Part shown: positions 9,042-16,965 of the stretch, in pieces
Position numbering within the stretch: the first letter of the stretch is position 1
How the letters are laid out: each line of letters begins with the position of its first letter
Source of the DNA: Undibacterium hunanense
GTDB lineage: Bacteria; Pseudomonadota; Gammaproteobacteria; Burkholderiales; Burkholderiaceae_D
Direction of reading: 5' to 3'
Assembly (NCBI RefSeq): GCF_014284335.1
Contig: NZ_JACOGF010000004.1
Span: forward strand, 486,104-550,103
DNA: 64,000 bases
The notes under the pieces: model-generated
What the model was told of the DNA's origin: nothing
Database searches by the model: none
Seen by the model: the letters and a program-made list of their open reading frames with translations, nothing else
Made by a program: the position numbers and the translations under genes

Positions 9042-9680
9042 ATGGCGAAAATTGTCGTCACCTTTAATGGTCTGGTACAACAAGAACTGACAATCACCAA
9101 ATCAAGGCTGACCATAGGTCGCAGGCCAAGTAATGACGTGGTCATTGATCACCTGACAGTCAGCGGCCAGCATGCTGCGATCGATACTTCTTCGAACGGT
9201 TCATTTGTGCTTGATCTGGGCAGTACCAATGGCACCATGGTCAATGGCCAGCCGGTAAAAAAGCATTTGCTGCAACATGACGATATCATCGACATCGGCA
9301 AATACAAATTGCGTTTCCAGGTTGAAAAAGATACCCAGGGCAAGGTCACCCAGTCAGTGAGTCCAACTGCACAGGTTGCTGCTGGGGTTGCTGCCTCTGT
9401 TGCAGCACCCGCCGCAGCGAATATGCCTGCCAAAGTCAAAGTGTTGACAGGTGCCAATGCCGGTAAGGAGCTGGTGCTATCCAAGCCTGTCACTACCATA
9501 GGAAGCCCCTCGGTTCAGGTGGTCGCCATTACGCGGCAGGATAAGAATTATTTTATTGCTCATGTCGAAGGCACTACCAAACCGAAACTGAATGATGTTG
9601 TTATTGAGTCCAAGCCGGTGCAACTCAAAAACAATGATGTCATAGAGCTGAACAGTGCAAAGCTGCAATTCATGGGATGA
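9042..9680 (+). CDS. FHA-domain protein with a second, degenerate FHA-like domain
   Basis: FHA domains bind phosphothreonine peptides. Residues 1-95 form a canonical FHA domain with Gly-Arg (26-27, LTIGRRPSNDVVID), SGQH (41-44) and STNGTMVNG (61-69), so phosphopeptide binding looks intact. An Ala/Val-rich linker (about 105-130) leads to residues 131-212. These have the same beta-strand rhythm (KVKVLTGANAGKELVLSKPVTTIGSPS, then KPVQLKNNDVIELNSAKLQFMG) but lack the Arg, Ser-x-x-His and Asn-Gly residues, so the second copy probably cannot bind phosphothreonine. The neighbouring PP2C phosphatase is the likely partner. No membrane segment is seen. Confidence 0.88.
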   Translation: MAKIVVTFNGLVQQELTITKSRLTIGRRPSNDVVIDHLTVSGQHAAIDTSSNGSFVLDLGSTNGTMVNGQPVKKHLLQHDDIIDIGKYKLRFQVEKDTQGKVTQSVSPTAQVAAGVAASVAAPAAANMPAKVKVLTGANAGKELVLSKPVTTIGSPSVQVVAITRQDKNYFIAHVEGTTKPKLNDVVIESKPVQLKNNDVIELNSAKLQFMG

Positions 9681-9847
9681 AATTCTGTTCCATTTATTCT
9701 TGTGTGGCGACTGACTGTTACCGTGCAAGTGGCTGGACGTAGTCGGTACGGTCTGTGTTATTGCTATGGCGTGCGTATCATATCTATGATGCAGATCATT
9801 CTCTCATGCGCGTCGACACAGGTCTTTAGCGCACCTTTGATCTCTCT

Positions 9848-10816
9848 ATGACATCCACACGCATCTCGATTGCTTTGTGTACCTACAATGGTGCCACTTA
9901 TTTGCAGGAGCAATTGCAGAGTTTTCGTACGCAATCCCATAGGCCGTATGAGCTTGTCGTCTGCGATGATCAATCCACGGATGCAACCACAGAGCTGATT
10001 CGTGCTTTCGCCAGCGAGGTCGCATTTCCCGTGCGTCTTTCTATCAACCAGGACAGGTTGGGTTCAAGGCTTAATTTTGCCAGGGCAATCGCCCTGTGCA
10101 GCGGTGATGTCATTGCCTTGTCGGATCAGGATGATGTCTGGCGTGGCGACAAACTGGAAAAAATAAGCCAGACGTTTATCGATGACAGCGTCACTGCCGT
10201 TTTCAGTGATGCCGAAGTTACCGATGCATCATTGCAATCGCTTGGCTACAGCATGTGGCAAGGGCTTAAATTTGATGCCCATGCCATACAGTATATGCAG
10301 GCGGGCGCCGGTTTCGAACTCTTGCTCAAGCGTTTTTTGGTGATGGGGGCCAGCCTGGCGTTTCGTACCTCGTTGCGGGAAATGATTTTGCCAATTCCTC
10401 CGGCCTGGCACCACGATGCATGGATAGCCTTGCTGGCAGCTGCTTGCGGCAATATTGCGCCGATTGATGAATGTCTGCTGCAATACCGGCAGCACGGCAA
10501 TAATCAGATCGGCGGACGGAAAAAATCCCTGCTGTCGCAGATACAGAATGCCCTGCAAGTAGATCGCGAGACATATCTGCGCGATGAACTGGCATTGTGG
10601 ACTACGCTGCAGCAACGCCTGCCGCGCAGTGGGCAGGTCATCCCGGAACACCTGTCTGGCATTGATGATAAATGTGCTCATCTGCAGAGACGCATGGATT
10701 TTCCCAAGCCAAGATGGCGGCGTCTGCCAGCAATCGCCGCAGAACTGCAGTCAGGCGCTTATGCACGCTATGCGCGCAACTGGGGCAGTGTCGCTTTGGA
10801 TGTGTTGATGAAGTAG
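9848..10816 (+). CDS. Glycosyltransferase family 2 (rhamnosyltransferase-like)
   Basis: Transfers a sugar from a nucleotide donor onto a growing surface glycan at the cytoplasmic membrane. The 322-residue GT-A fold starts ISIALCTYNGATYLQEQLQSF. It has VVCDDQSTDATTELI and ALSDQDDVW (the DxD-type metal/nucleotide site; the SDQDDVW form is typical of rhamnosyltransferase-like GT2 enzymes), and LLQYRQHGNNQIGG further on. The donor and acceptor are not deducible. It sits alone on the plus strand and converges with the polysaccharide operon, ending 33 bp from the 3' end of the next glycosyltransferase. Confidence 0.85.
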   Translation: MTSTRISIALCTYNGATYLQEQLQSFRTQSHRPYELVVCDDQSTDATTELIRAFASEVAFPVRLSINQDRLGSRLNFARAIALCSGDVIALSDQDDVWRGDKLEKISQTFIDDSVTAVFSDAEVTDASLQSLGYSMWQGLKFDAHAIQYMQAGAGFELLLKRFLVMGASLAFRTSLREMILPIPPAWHHDAWIALLAAACGNIAPIDECLLQYRQHGNNQIGGRKKSLLSQIQNALQVDRETYLRDELALWTTLQQRLPRSGQVIPEHLSGIDDKCAHLQRRMDFPKPRWRRLPAIAAELQSGAYARYARNWGSVALDVLMK

Positions 10817-10849
10817 CGTGACCCACCTATCTTCACGTCCCTGGTCAGT

Positions 10850-11863
10850 TTAAAGAAAGCGGTATTTTGTCCAGCGATTGATACTGTTGAATGCCCTGAC
10901 GCAAAAGAAAGCAATCTGTCTCGTCAGCCAGGAGCCGGTCAGGATAGGTTTCAGGAAAATATGAAATAGTGGATAAGCGCTGAAACATTTCGTGCTGACA
11001 TCGACAATATCTTCATCAAGAAATTTATTTTTACTGGCAGCATTGCTGAACTGACTCATCAACTGACGTGGGAAAAAACGGGTAATCACGGCATTGGCCA
11101 TGATACGTTCTGCGTCCGGTATGCTGGCGCCCAGATGTTTTTTGGTCATCTGTACCAGATTGACACCAAACACTTCGACCAGGCGATAGCCGCTGCTGTT
11201 TTCTCTCAGTGCTGCAAAGATTCGGCTATTCACATACAAATGCTGCCTGCATGCCTTGATTGCCGTGAAGGTCCAGGTAAGCTGGACCAGATAGGTATTG
11301 AGTTCAGTGCTGGGATCAAAGTCTGGTGTGTAGGCGAGCACGGCCTCGCGATTGATGACGTTCGCCGAAATAAATGTCAGAAAGACGTTGGTTGATTTGA
11401 AAAAATCATTTGAGTTCAGTAATCTTGCGCTGATCTCTTTGGGGGCCTTACGCTCCAGGATGTGCTCTTGCTCATTGTGACCAAAACCATCATTGGCAAG
11501 ATATAAAACGCCAATGTCCAAAGACCGGCATTGCTCCAGTACATAGTTAACCGTTCCCTGGTACAGGATTTCATCATCACCGATTACCCAGAAATATTTT
11601 CCGTTTGCCTTGCTAAAGCCCTGGCAAAAATTTCTGTCAGCCCCGATATTTTCAGCGTTACGCAGGCTGATGAAAGGAAAGCCTTGCTGGATAAAGTTAG
11701 CTACCACTTCCTGGGTGTTATCTGTTGATGCATTGTCTGAAACAATCAGTTCCAGATCATCTGGCCATGCCGTCATTCCCGCGACAATAGACTTTAGCAA
11801 ATGCTGCAATAAACCCGCTCTGTTATACGTGGGAATATAAATGGATAGCGCCAGTTTAGACAA
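10850..11863 (-). CDS. Glycosyltransferase family 2
   Basis: GT-A type glycosyltransferase of the surface polysaccharide locus. The 337-residue protein begins LALSIYIPTYNRAGLLQHLLKSIV and has LIVSDNASTDNTQEVV and FWVIGDDEILYQGTVNYVLE, where GDDE is the metal-binding position. No transmembrane segment is obvious apart from a hydrophobic stretch near the C-terminus (FFCVRAFNSI region). Its start overlaps the end of the flippase gene by 8 bp, indicating translational coupling. It is the last gene of the long minus-strand operon. Confidence 0.85.
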   Translation of the reverse strand: MSKLALSIYIPTYNRAGLLQHLLKSIVAGMTAWPDDLELIVSDNASTDNTQEVVANFIQQGFPFISLRNAENIGADRNFCQGFSKANGKYFWVIGDDEILYQGTVNYVLEQCRSLDIGVLYLANDGFGHNEQEHILERKAPKEISARLLNSNDFFKSTNVFLTFISANVINREAVLAYTPDFDPSTELNTYLVQLTWTFTAIKACRQHLYVNSRIFAALRENSSGYRLVEVFGVNLVQMTKKHLGASIPDAERIMANAVITRFFPRQLMSQFSNAASKNKFLDEDIVDVSTKCFSAYPLFHIFLKPILTGSWLTRQIAFFCVRAFNSINRWTKYRFL

Positions 11864-13217
11864 TCTGTTCTCCTTTGTTTGTTGCCTGCCATTCCTGCCG
11901 CTTGGTTTTGAAAAGCCAGCAAGCCCAGATAAATCCTATACTCAATGTCAGTACAAAATAAGCTGCCATCATGCCGGTTGCACCAAAACGTTTCGTTAAC
12001 AGCAAGCTTGCCGTTGCGATCAACATGGCCATGACGAATGACAATAACGTAAACGGTTCTTCTTTATGTGAGCGCAAGTAAATTGCAAGGCCGAACACGA
12101 TATGGTTGACGATAGTAGTCAGTAATAACAATATAAATGGTGCCAGTGGTAATATCCTTGCATCCAGAGAGCTGTCAGTGTGAATCAGAAATAATTTGAT
12201 TAATAACAGACTGATTGCACCCAGGATGATGACCACCGTTGATTGTTTCAATATGCGGAAAAAGATGGTATCGAGTTCGCGAAAATGTTGCAATGCGGCC
12301 AGTCTGCCAAATTGAGGTGCCTTGGTATTGACCCAGGCGATGGCTATGGTGGAAATAGCGCTGACTACGCTCAGACTCATACCCATTTGCCCAGCTTCGA
12401 TTGCACCACGATAAGCAAACAGCACGGGAACAAAGAATTGGAAAATGAAATAACCGCTTAACCAACTGATGGCAATACGCCACTGCAAAGGCCAGATTTC
12501 AGTTTTCCAGTCAATTTTACTTGTGGTTAAATAAGTAGTCGCCAGCGCCCTGAAAAATCTACCATACGCAATAAATAGCCAACACAGTCCTGTCAAAGCT
12601 ATGACGGTGCTCATCGCAGGCATGGCTAATAATCCAGCACCCGATGCCAGCATTCCCCAGCAGACCAGGCTTCCACCGATATTCTGAAACATACGCAAAC
12701 GGGCAATCTGTGCTACATGCCCACAGCCTTCCAATAGAGCAAACACTGGTGTCAGCAAAATATTAAAAGCCGCGGCCAGGATCAAACATATCCAGGCCAT
12801 TTGCCAGGAAATACCTAAGGCGGCTACATTGCTATTGAAAAAATAATAACCGGCAGGCAGGATAAAGATAATGATGAGTAGTGCAATGATCCCATACCAC
12901 CTTGCGATCAGCTTAAGCAGTGAGTACAACCGGCTCAGCGCTTTTTCATCTCCTTGCAGTATACGTTCAGGCAGCCAGGAGAGCCGTGCCATCTCATGGC
13001 TGGCAAACTGCATGACGACATTGCTCATGCCTAATTCGAACACAATCTGCAGGCCAATGACACTGACAAAGGTATAGTAAAACCCTTGTTCGCTGGCCGA
13101 CAGATGACGTGTAATAAACCATAGCGTAATCAATGCTGCCAGCATGCTCCACCCCCTGCCAAGCAGGGTATAAATGACAGCGTTGTCCATGCCGATATGG
13201 CCAAGTATTTTTTTCAT
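11856..13217 (-). CDS. Wzx-type polysaccharide flippase
   Basis: Predicted inner-membrane flippase of the MOP superfamily that moves lipid-linked oligosaccharide units to the periplasmic face. The 453-residue protein is almost entirely hydrophobic with roughly 12 membrane segments. It starts with the amphipathic/TM pair NAVIYTLLGRGWSMLAALITLWFITRHLSASEQGFYYTFVSV, typical of Wzx-like proteins. Loops are short and basic on the cytoplasmic side. It lies between sugar-nucleotide genes and a glycosyltransferase, as expected for a Wzx/Wzy locus, but no Wzy polymerase is recognised in this block. By eye the gene is more AT-rich than the core genes. Confidence 0.85.
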   Translation of the reverse strand: MKKILGHIGMDNAVIYTLLGRGWSMLAALITLWFITRHLSASEQGFYYTFVSVIGLQIVFELGMSNVVMQFASHEMARLSWLPERILQGDEKALSRLYSLLKLIARWYGIIALLIIIFILPAGYYFFNSNVAALGISWQMAWICLILAAAFNILLTPVFALLEGCGHVAQIARLRMFQNIGGSLVCWGMLASGAGLLAMPAMSTVIALTGLCWLFIAYGRFFRALATTYLTTSKIDWKTEIWPLQWRIAISWLSGYFIFQFFVPVLFAYRGAIEAGQMGMSLSVVSAISTIAIAWVNTKAPQFGRLAALQHFRELDTIFFRILKQSTVVIILGAISLLLIKLFLIHTDSSLDARILPLAPFILLLLTTIVNHIVFGLAIYLRSHKEEPFTLLSFVMAMLIATASLLLTKRFGATGMMAAYFVLTLSIGFIWACWLFKTKRQEWQATNKGEQIV

Positions 13218-13277
13218 TGCATTTGTTATTTGCTAGCGCTTGTTCTGTGCGTGTTTTTATATTTATTTAAGAAAGTG

Positions 13278-14213
13278 TTAACTTTTTGGGTTGTTTAGAA
13301 TAATGCTCGTTTCTTTGTAAAGACCTTCCAGAGACGTCAGTTCTGGTTCGTAGCCAAAAGTGGCAGCTCGTCGGTTCAGCGAATAATAATGTGGTTTGTT
13401 GCCAGTGGCATTGATACCAGTATTTCTCGTTGTGACATCAAAGCGAAGGCCGAATTTTTTTTGCATGGCTGCCAGCAGTGCGGTTTTGTCTATGTGTGCT
13501 TTGCTGTAGCAATCGACTGCTGTATTGATGGGGGGGGCGTGTAGAAGTGCAGTAATCATCCTGTAGAAATCACTGGGATGCAGATAATCTCGCACTATAT
13601 AGTCTGATGAAGTATGTAAGACAGTATTGTTCTGGATGGCACGGACAATATCTCCCATCAGAAAACCTGTGGTCATATCTTGCCTGTTGCTGAAATAATT
13701 GAAAACCCGGATATCTACTATAGCCATTGTCGACAGGCTGCGATGCCTGCATTCGGCCTGTAGCTTTGCTAGCGCATACCAGTCTTGTGGTTGTATCTGG
13801 TTGAGGGGAACTTCGGCACGTGTTTGTTCGTCGACGGGTTTGTCAAAACCTGTACCGTATACAGCACCGCTGCTCAGGAATAGGTAGCGACAGCGAGGAT
13901 AATGAGACAAATAATCCAGGACAAGTTCATCGAACGCTCTTGTCAACTCAATAATCGCTATACCCAATGCTGTCGTTTGTACCGGATTGCCGACACCGAC
14001 AAAATTGATGATCGCATCAAATTCTTCTTCAATCGAGAATGCAGAAAAACCGGCAATCTGATATCGGCCTTGCATGTCATGGTCGTTCAGCCACGATGCG
14101 AGATATTCAGGCCGGCGGGCATACAGCAGGATTTCAAGTTCTTCTTGTGCGTTGAGCGACAGCAACAAGTCTCTGGCGATCTGACTGGTCGCACCTAGTA
14201 GGGCTATTCGCAC
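13278..14213 (-). CDS. NAD(P)-dependent nucleotide-sugar epimerase/dehydratase-like protein
   Basis: Extended SDR fold (311 residues). The N-terminus MRIALLGATSQIARDLLLSL carries a GxTSxIA nucleotide loop, a variation of GxxGxxG. It also has YLFLSSGAVYGTGF and WYALAKLQAE (Tyr and Lys in the catalytic Y-x-x-x-K arrangement), then DYIVRDYLHPSDFYRMI, typical of sugar-nucleotide epimerases. It probably acts on a nucleotide sugar in the same pathway as its neighbours; the substrate is unknown. It does not look like the CDP-glucose 4,6-dehydratase RfbG, which would be longer with a classical GHTGFKG loop. A run of eight G (13529-13536) lies within the gene without breaking the frame. Confidence 0.75.
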   Translation of the reverse strand: MRIALLGATSQIARDLLLSLNAQEELEILLYARRPEYLASWLNDHDMQGRYQIAGFSAFSIEEEFDAIINFVGVGNPVQTTALGIAIIELTRAFDELVLDYLSHYPRCRYLFLSSGAVYGTGFDKPVDEQTRAEVPLNQIQPQDWYALAKLQAECRHRSLSTMAIVDIRVFNYFSNRQDMTTGFLMGDIVRAIQNNTVLHTSSDYIVRDYLHPSDFYRMITALLHAPPINTAVDCYSKAHIDKTALLAAMQKKFGLRFDVTTRNTGINATGNKPHYYSLNRRAATFGYEPELTSLEGLYKETSIILNNPKS

Positions 14214-14236
14214 GGCTTTTCCTTTGTTGATAAAGT

Positions 14237-15040
14237 TCAGTCGCTTGCCTGGGCGGCAGTCTCCAGATAGCTGGCTAATCTCGACAGCTCTGTAATGTCG
14301 CGCTCTGCATCACAAGTTTGCCAGCCACCATTGTGCGCAAATGAATTTAACTGGCCAGCAGCAGCCAGCAAATCCAGTGGCTGGTTTTCCAGTGCAAGCT
14401 GATCGCTCAGACCGAAGCCTGCTTCCCAAATTCGATGCGAAAAGATGTAATAACCGCCGTTGATATTCGCAGCTTCTATCACTGGGCGTGATGCAAAAGC
14501 GCGCACCAGAGTTTCCCCGGTGCGTATTCCGAGTATACGGAAGCGCACCGGCAGTTTGGTTGCCACCATGGTGGCAACCAGGTTTTGTCGCTTGTGCAGG
14601 CGAATTTCTTCTGTCAGATCAACATCGCTCAATGTATCCGAATAGGTAAGGGCAAATTGTTGTTTTTGCTTTAGGAAAGATTGACATGCCAGCAGGCGTG
14701 CAGCGGTCGTGTCATCTGGCGCGGTAACAACGATACGAACGCGACAGATGTTCTTTCCAATCTTTAACTCATAACAGAACCTGTCCTCAATCTCTTGAGT
14801 TGCTTCGGAATTTTTGAGGAACTGGCTAAATTGCTCATACTGCACACCGGCTGCCAGAATGAAATCGCTTGCACCATGCAGTGCATAGTGCAACATCACC
14901 CACCAGAACAGAGGCTTGCCCTTAATGTTGACCAGCCCCTTATTAAGGCGGACTGTTTGCTGATCATCCAGAAGTACGCCTTTGCCGCCACAAAGAATAA
15001 CAACGGGAATGCCTGCAAATTCATTGATAGATTTATTCAT
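14237..15040 (-). CDS. Sugar-phosphate nucleotidyltransferase, RfbF-like but divergent
   Basis: Predicted to couple NTP to a sugar (or polyol) phosphate. The 267-residue product shares the layout of glucose-1-phosphate cytidylyltransferase: VVILCGGKGVLL corresponds to the G-G-x-G-T-R-L loop but lacks the Arg, NKGLVNIKGKPLFWWVMLHYALHG matches the KPM(V/I)xIGGKPILWHI segment, and FALTYSDTLSDVDLTE corresponds to the YGDGVSDVD metal site. A second, canonical RfbF lies 7 kb upstream, so this copy probably has another substrate. Its ATG overlaps the stop codon of the phosphatase gene (ATGAATAA), so the two are translationally coupled. A longer in-frame start at 15106 adds 22 unrelated residues and is rejected. 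Confidence 0.75.
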   Translation of the reverse strand: MNKSINEFAGIPVVILCGGKGVLLDDQQTVRLNKGLVNIKGKPLFWWVMLHYALHGASDFILAAGVQYEQFSQFLKNSEATQEIEDRFCYELKIGKNICRVRIVVTAPDDTTAARLLACQSFLKQKQQFALTYSDTLSDVDLTEEIRLHKRQNLVATMVATKLPVRFRILGIRTGETLVRAFASRPVIEAANINGGYYIFSHRIWEAGFGLSDQLALENQPLDLLAAAGQLNSFAHNGGWQTCDAERDITELSRLASYLETAAQASD

Positions 15041-15845
15041 CGTCAGTTCCAAAATTCGCCAGCCCATTCTGCTGTGCAAGCTTGCTGATATGCTGTACGA
15101 CATCACGCGATCCTACACAGTAATCCAGAGTCAGATGATCATCTGCATACTGCAGCTGGATTTCACACCCCGCTGCACGGGCAATTGCCAGTGCACCTGC
15201 CACATCCCAGATTTTTGCTGCAAAGCCGTAAGCCGCCTGCAGCTTGCCGGTGGCGGCCCAGCAGATATTGAGGGCAGCGCTGCCAGTACGCAGACAGCCG
15301 CGTGTACTTTCGTTTACTTGCCTGAAAAGAGTATATTGCGATTCGGGAACCCTGGCGCTGAAACTGGCTGCCGTCAATGCATCCTGTATGCCCAGATGTT
15401 CATGTCTGAAAGGTCGGCCATTCATCAAAGCGCGCTCTGTATTCAGCGTGAAGTACAATTCATTCAGGGCTGGTGCGCAGACAACCCCAAGCTTGAAAGA
15501 ACCATTGTCCAGCAGACCGGCTGACACGGCATATTGTGGCAGGCCATGCGAAAAATTAACGGTCCCGTCTATAGGGTCAACCACCCAGCAACTTGTGTCG
15601 ACAGGTATTTTCTGATTTGAATTTTCCTCTGAAATGACCGGCAGGCCGCTCAGGCTCAGGCGCTTGATCAGCAGTTCGCTGATATCGATATCAGCCTGGG
15701 TGACGATATCGCGCAGGCTGCCTTTGTGGCCGACTGCTGCAGCACCATTGAAGCCATCAGCAATCTTTGTGGCGGCCAGTACGGCATCCAGCGCGATCCT
15801 GATGAGTTCGTTGTCATTCACATTGTTGTCATTTTGGATAGCCAC
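15033..15845 (-). CDS. Inositol-monophosphatase family sugar phosphatase
   Basis: Mg2+-dependent phosphatase fold (270 residues). Metal-site motifs are visible: ISEEN (the Glu-Glu segment), WVVDPIDGTVNFSHGLP (the DPIDGT signature) and KIWDVAGALAIARAAG (the WD-x-AAG signature). Family members hydrolyse inositol phosphates, PAP, histidinol phosphate or sugar phosphates. Here the position directly upstream of, and overlapping, a sugar nucleotidyltransferase, and 2 bp after a mannitol-phosphate-dehydrogenase relative, argues for a sugar or polyol phosphate in glycan precursor synthesis. The exact substrate is not determinable. Confidence 0.85.
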   Translation of the reverse strand: MAIQNDNNVNDNELIRIALDAVLAATKIADGFNGAAAVGHKGSLRDIVTQADIDISELLIKRLSLSGLPVISEENSNQKIPVDTSCWVVDPIDGTVNFSHGLPQYAVSAGLLDNGSFKLGVVCAPALNELYFTLNTERALMNGRPFRHEHLGIQDALTAASFSARVPESQYTLFRQVNESTRGCLRTGSAALNICWAATGKLQAAYGFAAKIWDVAGALAIARAAGCEIQLQYADDHLTLDYCVGSRDVVQHISKLAQQNGLANFGTDDE

Positions 15846-15847
15846 AT

Positions 15848-16957
15848 TTAATCCTTTGCGATTTCACGTAGTTCGGTGGTAATCGCGGCGATTTTTTCAC
15901 GCAACATCAAATCCAGCGGTTCCCCCGGACGCAGACCCAGTACATAGCGGTTGAAGCTGGCGGTATCCATGGCTTCATGCATCAGACCTATATGATGATC
16001 CGGATCGTTGACATCTTCAAACAGGACCGCACCGACTATGCCTTTCAGCAGATATTGCGGCAGTACCCCCAGCGTCAGGCACATCTGGGCTGCGCCGATC
16101 AGGCGGCCGTGCAGCTCAAGTTTTCTCAGTGGTTCACGGGCCACCCTGGCCACCGGATCAAACAAGAGCTGGCAACGGAAACGTGCCAGTTCTTTTTCTG
16201 CATACCATTCCAGGAAATCGTGCGGAATATCCCACAGCAGTTTTAGTGCCTGCAGCATCTCTGTCATGGCCCCTTCTACCAGTTGCGCCGCACGCGGGTG
16301 CATCATGGCTTCATGCACATAGGTTGCACCCATCAGCGCACCCAGATAGGCGGCGATGCAATGCGGTGTATTGTGCAGGTATAGCTTGGGGGTCCACTGT
16401 ATGCGCAGCAGTTCTTCGCGTGACAGCAGAGCCATGTCACCATGTATGACTGCCGGGCAGGCTTCGACATACAGCACACCATTCTCGGTGGTAATGGCAA
16501 GCGGATCCTGCGCCAGCAAATGTGCCGGTGCCGTATTGGACGTAATCACGTCAGGGACGGCAAAATAGACAGCATCGTGGCCGACTACACGTTTGGCGAC
16601 AGCGACAGTTTCCGGTTCATTCTCGCACATGATCAGCGGGATGGCAGAACCTGCCAGTATCTGCGCTGCCTTGCTGACATTGCGTGGTCCTACAGAAAAA
16701 AAGCAGGCTACCGCATCCAGGTGATCTTCCAGCTTGAAGTCGGCTGGTGTAAAGGCTGCACTGACCTCTACCCGCATCTGCTGATACTCGTCAGCATTCA
16801 CACGGTAAGTGGTATAGCCGCCGTGGGTATTGAGATGTTCAACTATGCCGGGATTGCTGTCGATGAATACAAATTCATGCTTGCTGGCGTCCAGTGTCCA
16901 GGGCAGGTAACCCCGGCCTATTGCACCTGCTCCCATGAACAAGATTTTGGTTTTCAT
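15848..16957 (-). CDS. Mannitol-1-phosphate 5-dehydrogenase-like oxidoreductase
   Basis: Polyol-type dehydrogenase fold (369 residues) that interconverts a keto-sugar (phosphate) and a polyol with NAD(H). The N-terminus KILFMGAGAIGRGYLPWTL closely follows the GAGNIGRGF nucleotide loop of MtlD. The family catalytic motif K-x4-N-x2-H is intact (Lys191, Asn196, His199 in KLYLHNTPH). UxaB/UxuB uronate reductases belong to the same superfamily, so a uronate-type substrate is also possible. The gene sits in a tight series (8 bp after the ThDP enzyme, 2 bp before the phosphatase). In a glycan locus this points to synthesis of an unusual residue, not mannitol catabolism; no PTS genes are present. Confidence 0.8.
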   Translation of the reverse strand: MKTKILFMGAGAIGRGYLPWTLDASKHEFVFIDSNPGIVEHLNTHGGYTTYRVNADEYQQMRVEVSAAFTPADFKLEDHLDAVACFFSVGPRNVSKAAQILAGSAIPLIMCENEPETVAVAKRVVGHDAVYFAVPDVITSNTAPAHLLAQDPLAITTENGVLYVEACPAVIHGDMALLSREELLRIQWTPKLYLHNTPHCIAAYLGALMGATYVHEAMMHPRAAQLVEGAMTEMLQALKLLWDIPHDFLEWYAEKELARFRCQLLFDPVARVAREPLRKLELHGRLIGAAQMCLTLGVLPQYLLKGIVGAVLFEDVNDPDHHIGLMHEAMDTASFNRYVLGLRPGEPLDLMLREKIAAITTELREIAKD

Positions 16958-16965
16958 AGCGGTGT

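Noticed and set aside
13529..13536. Homopolymeric G run considered as a phase-variable frameshift
   Set aside because: The frame is intact and the run is only eight bases; without strain comparison there is no support for slippage.
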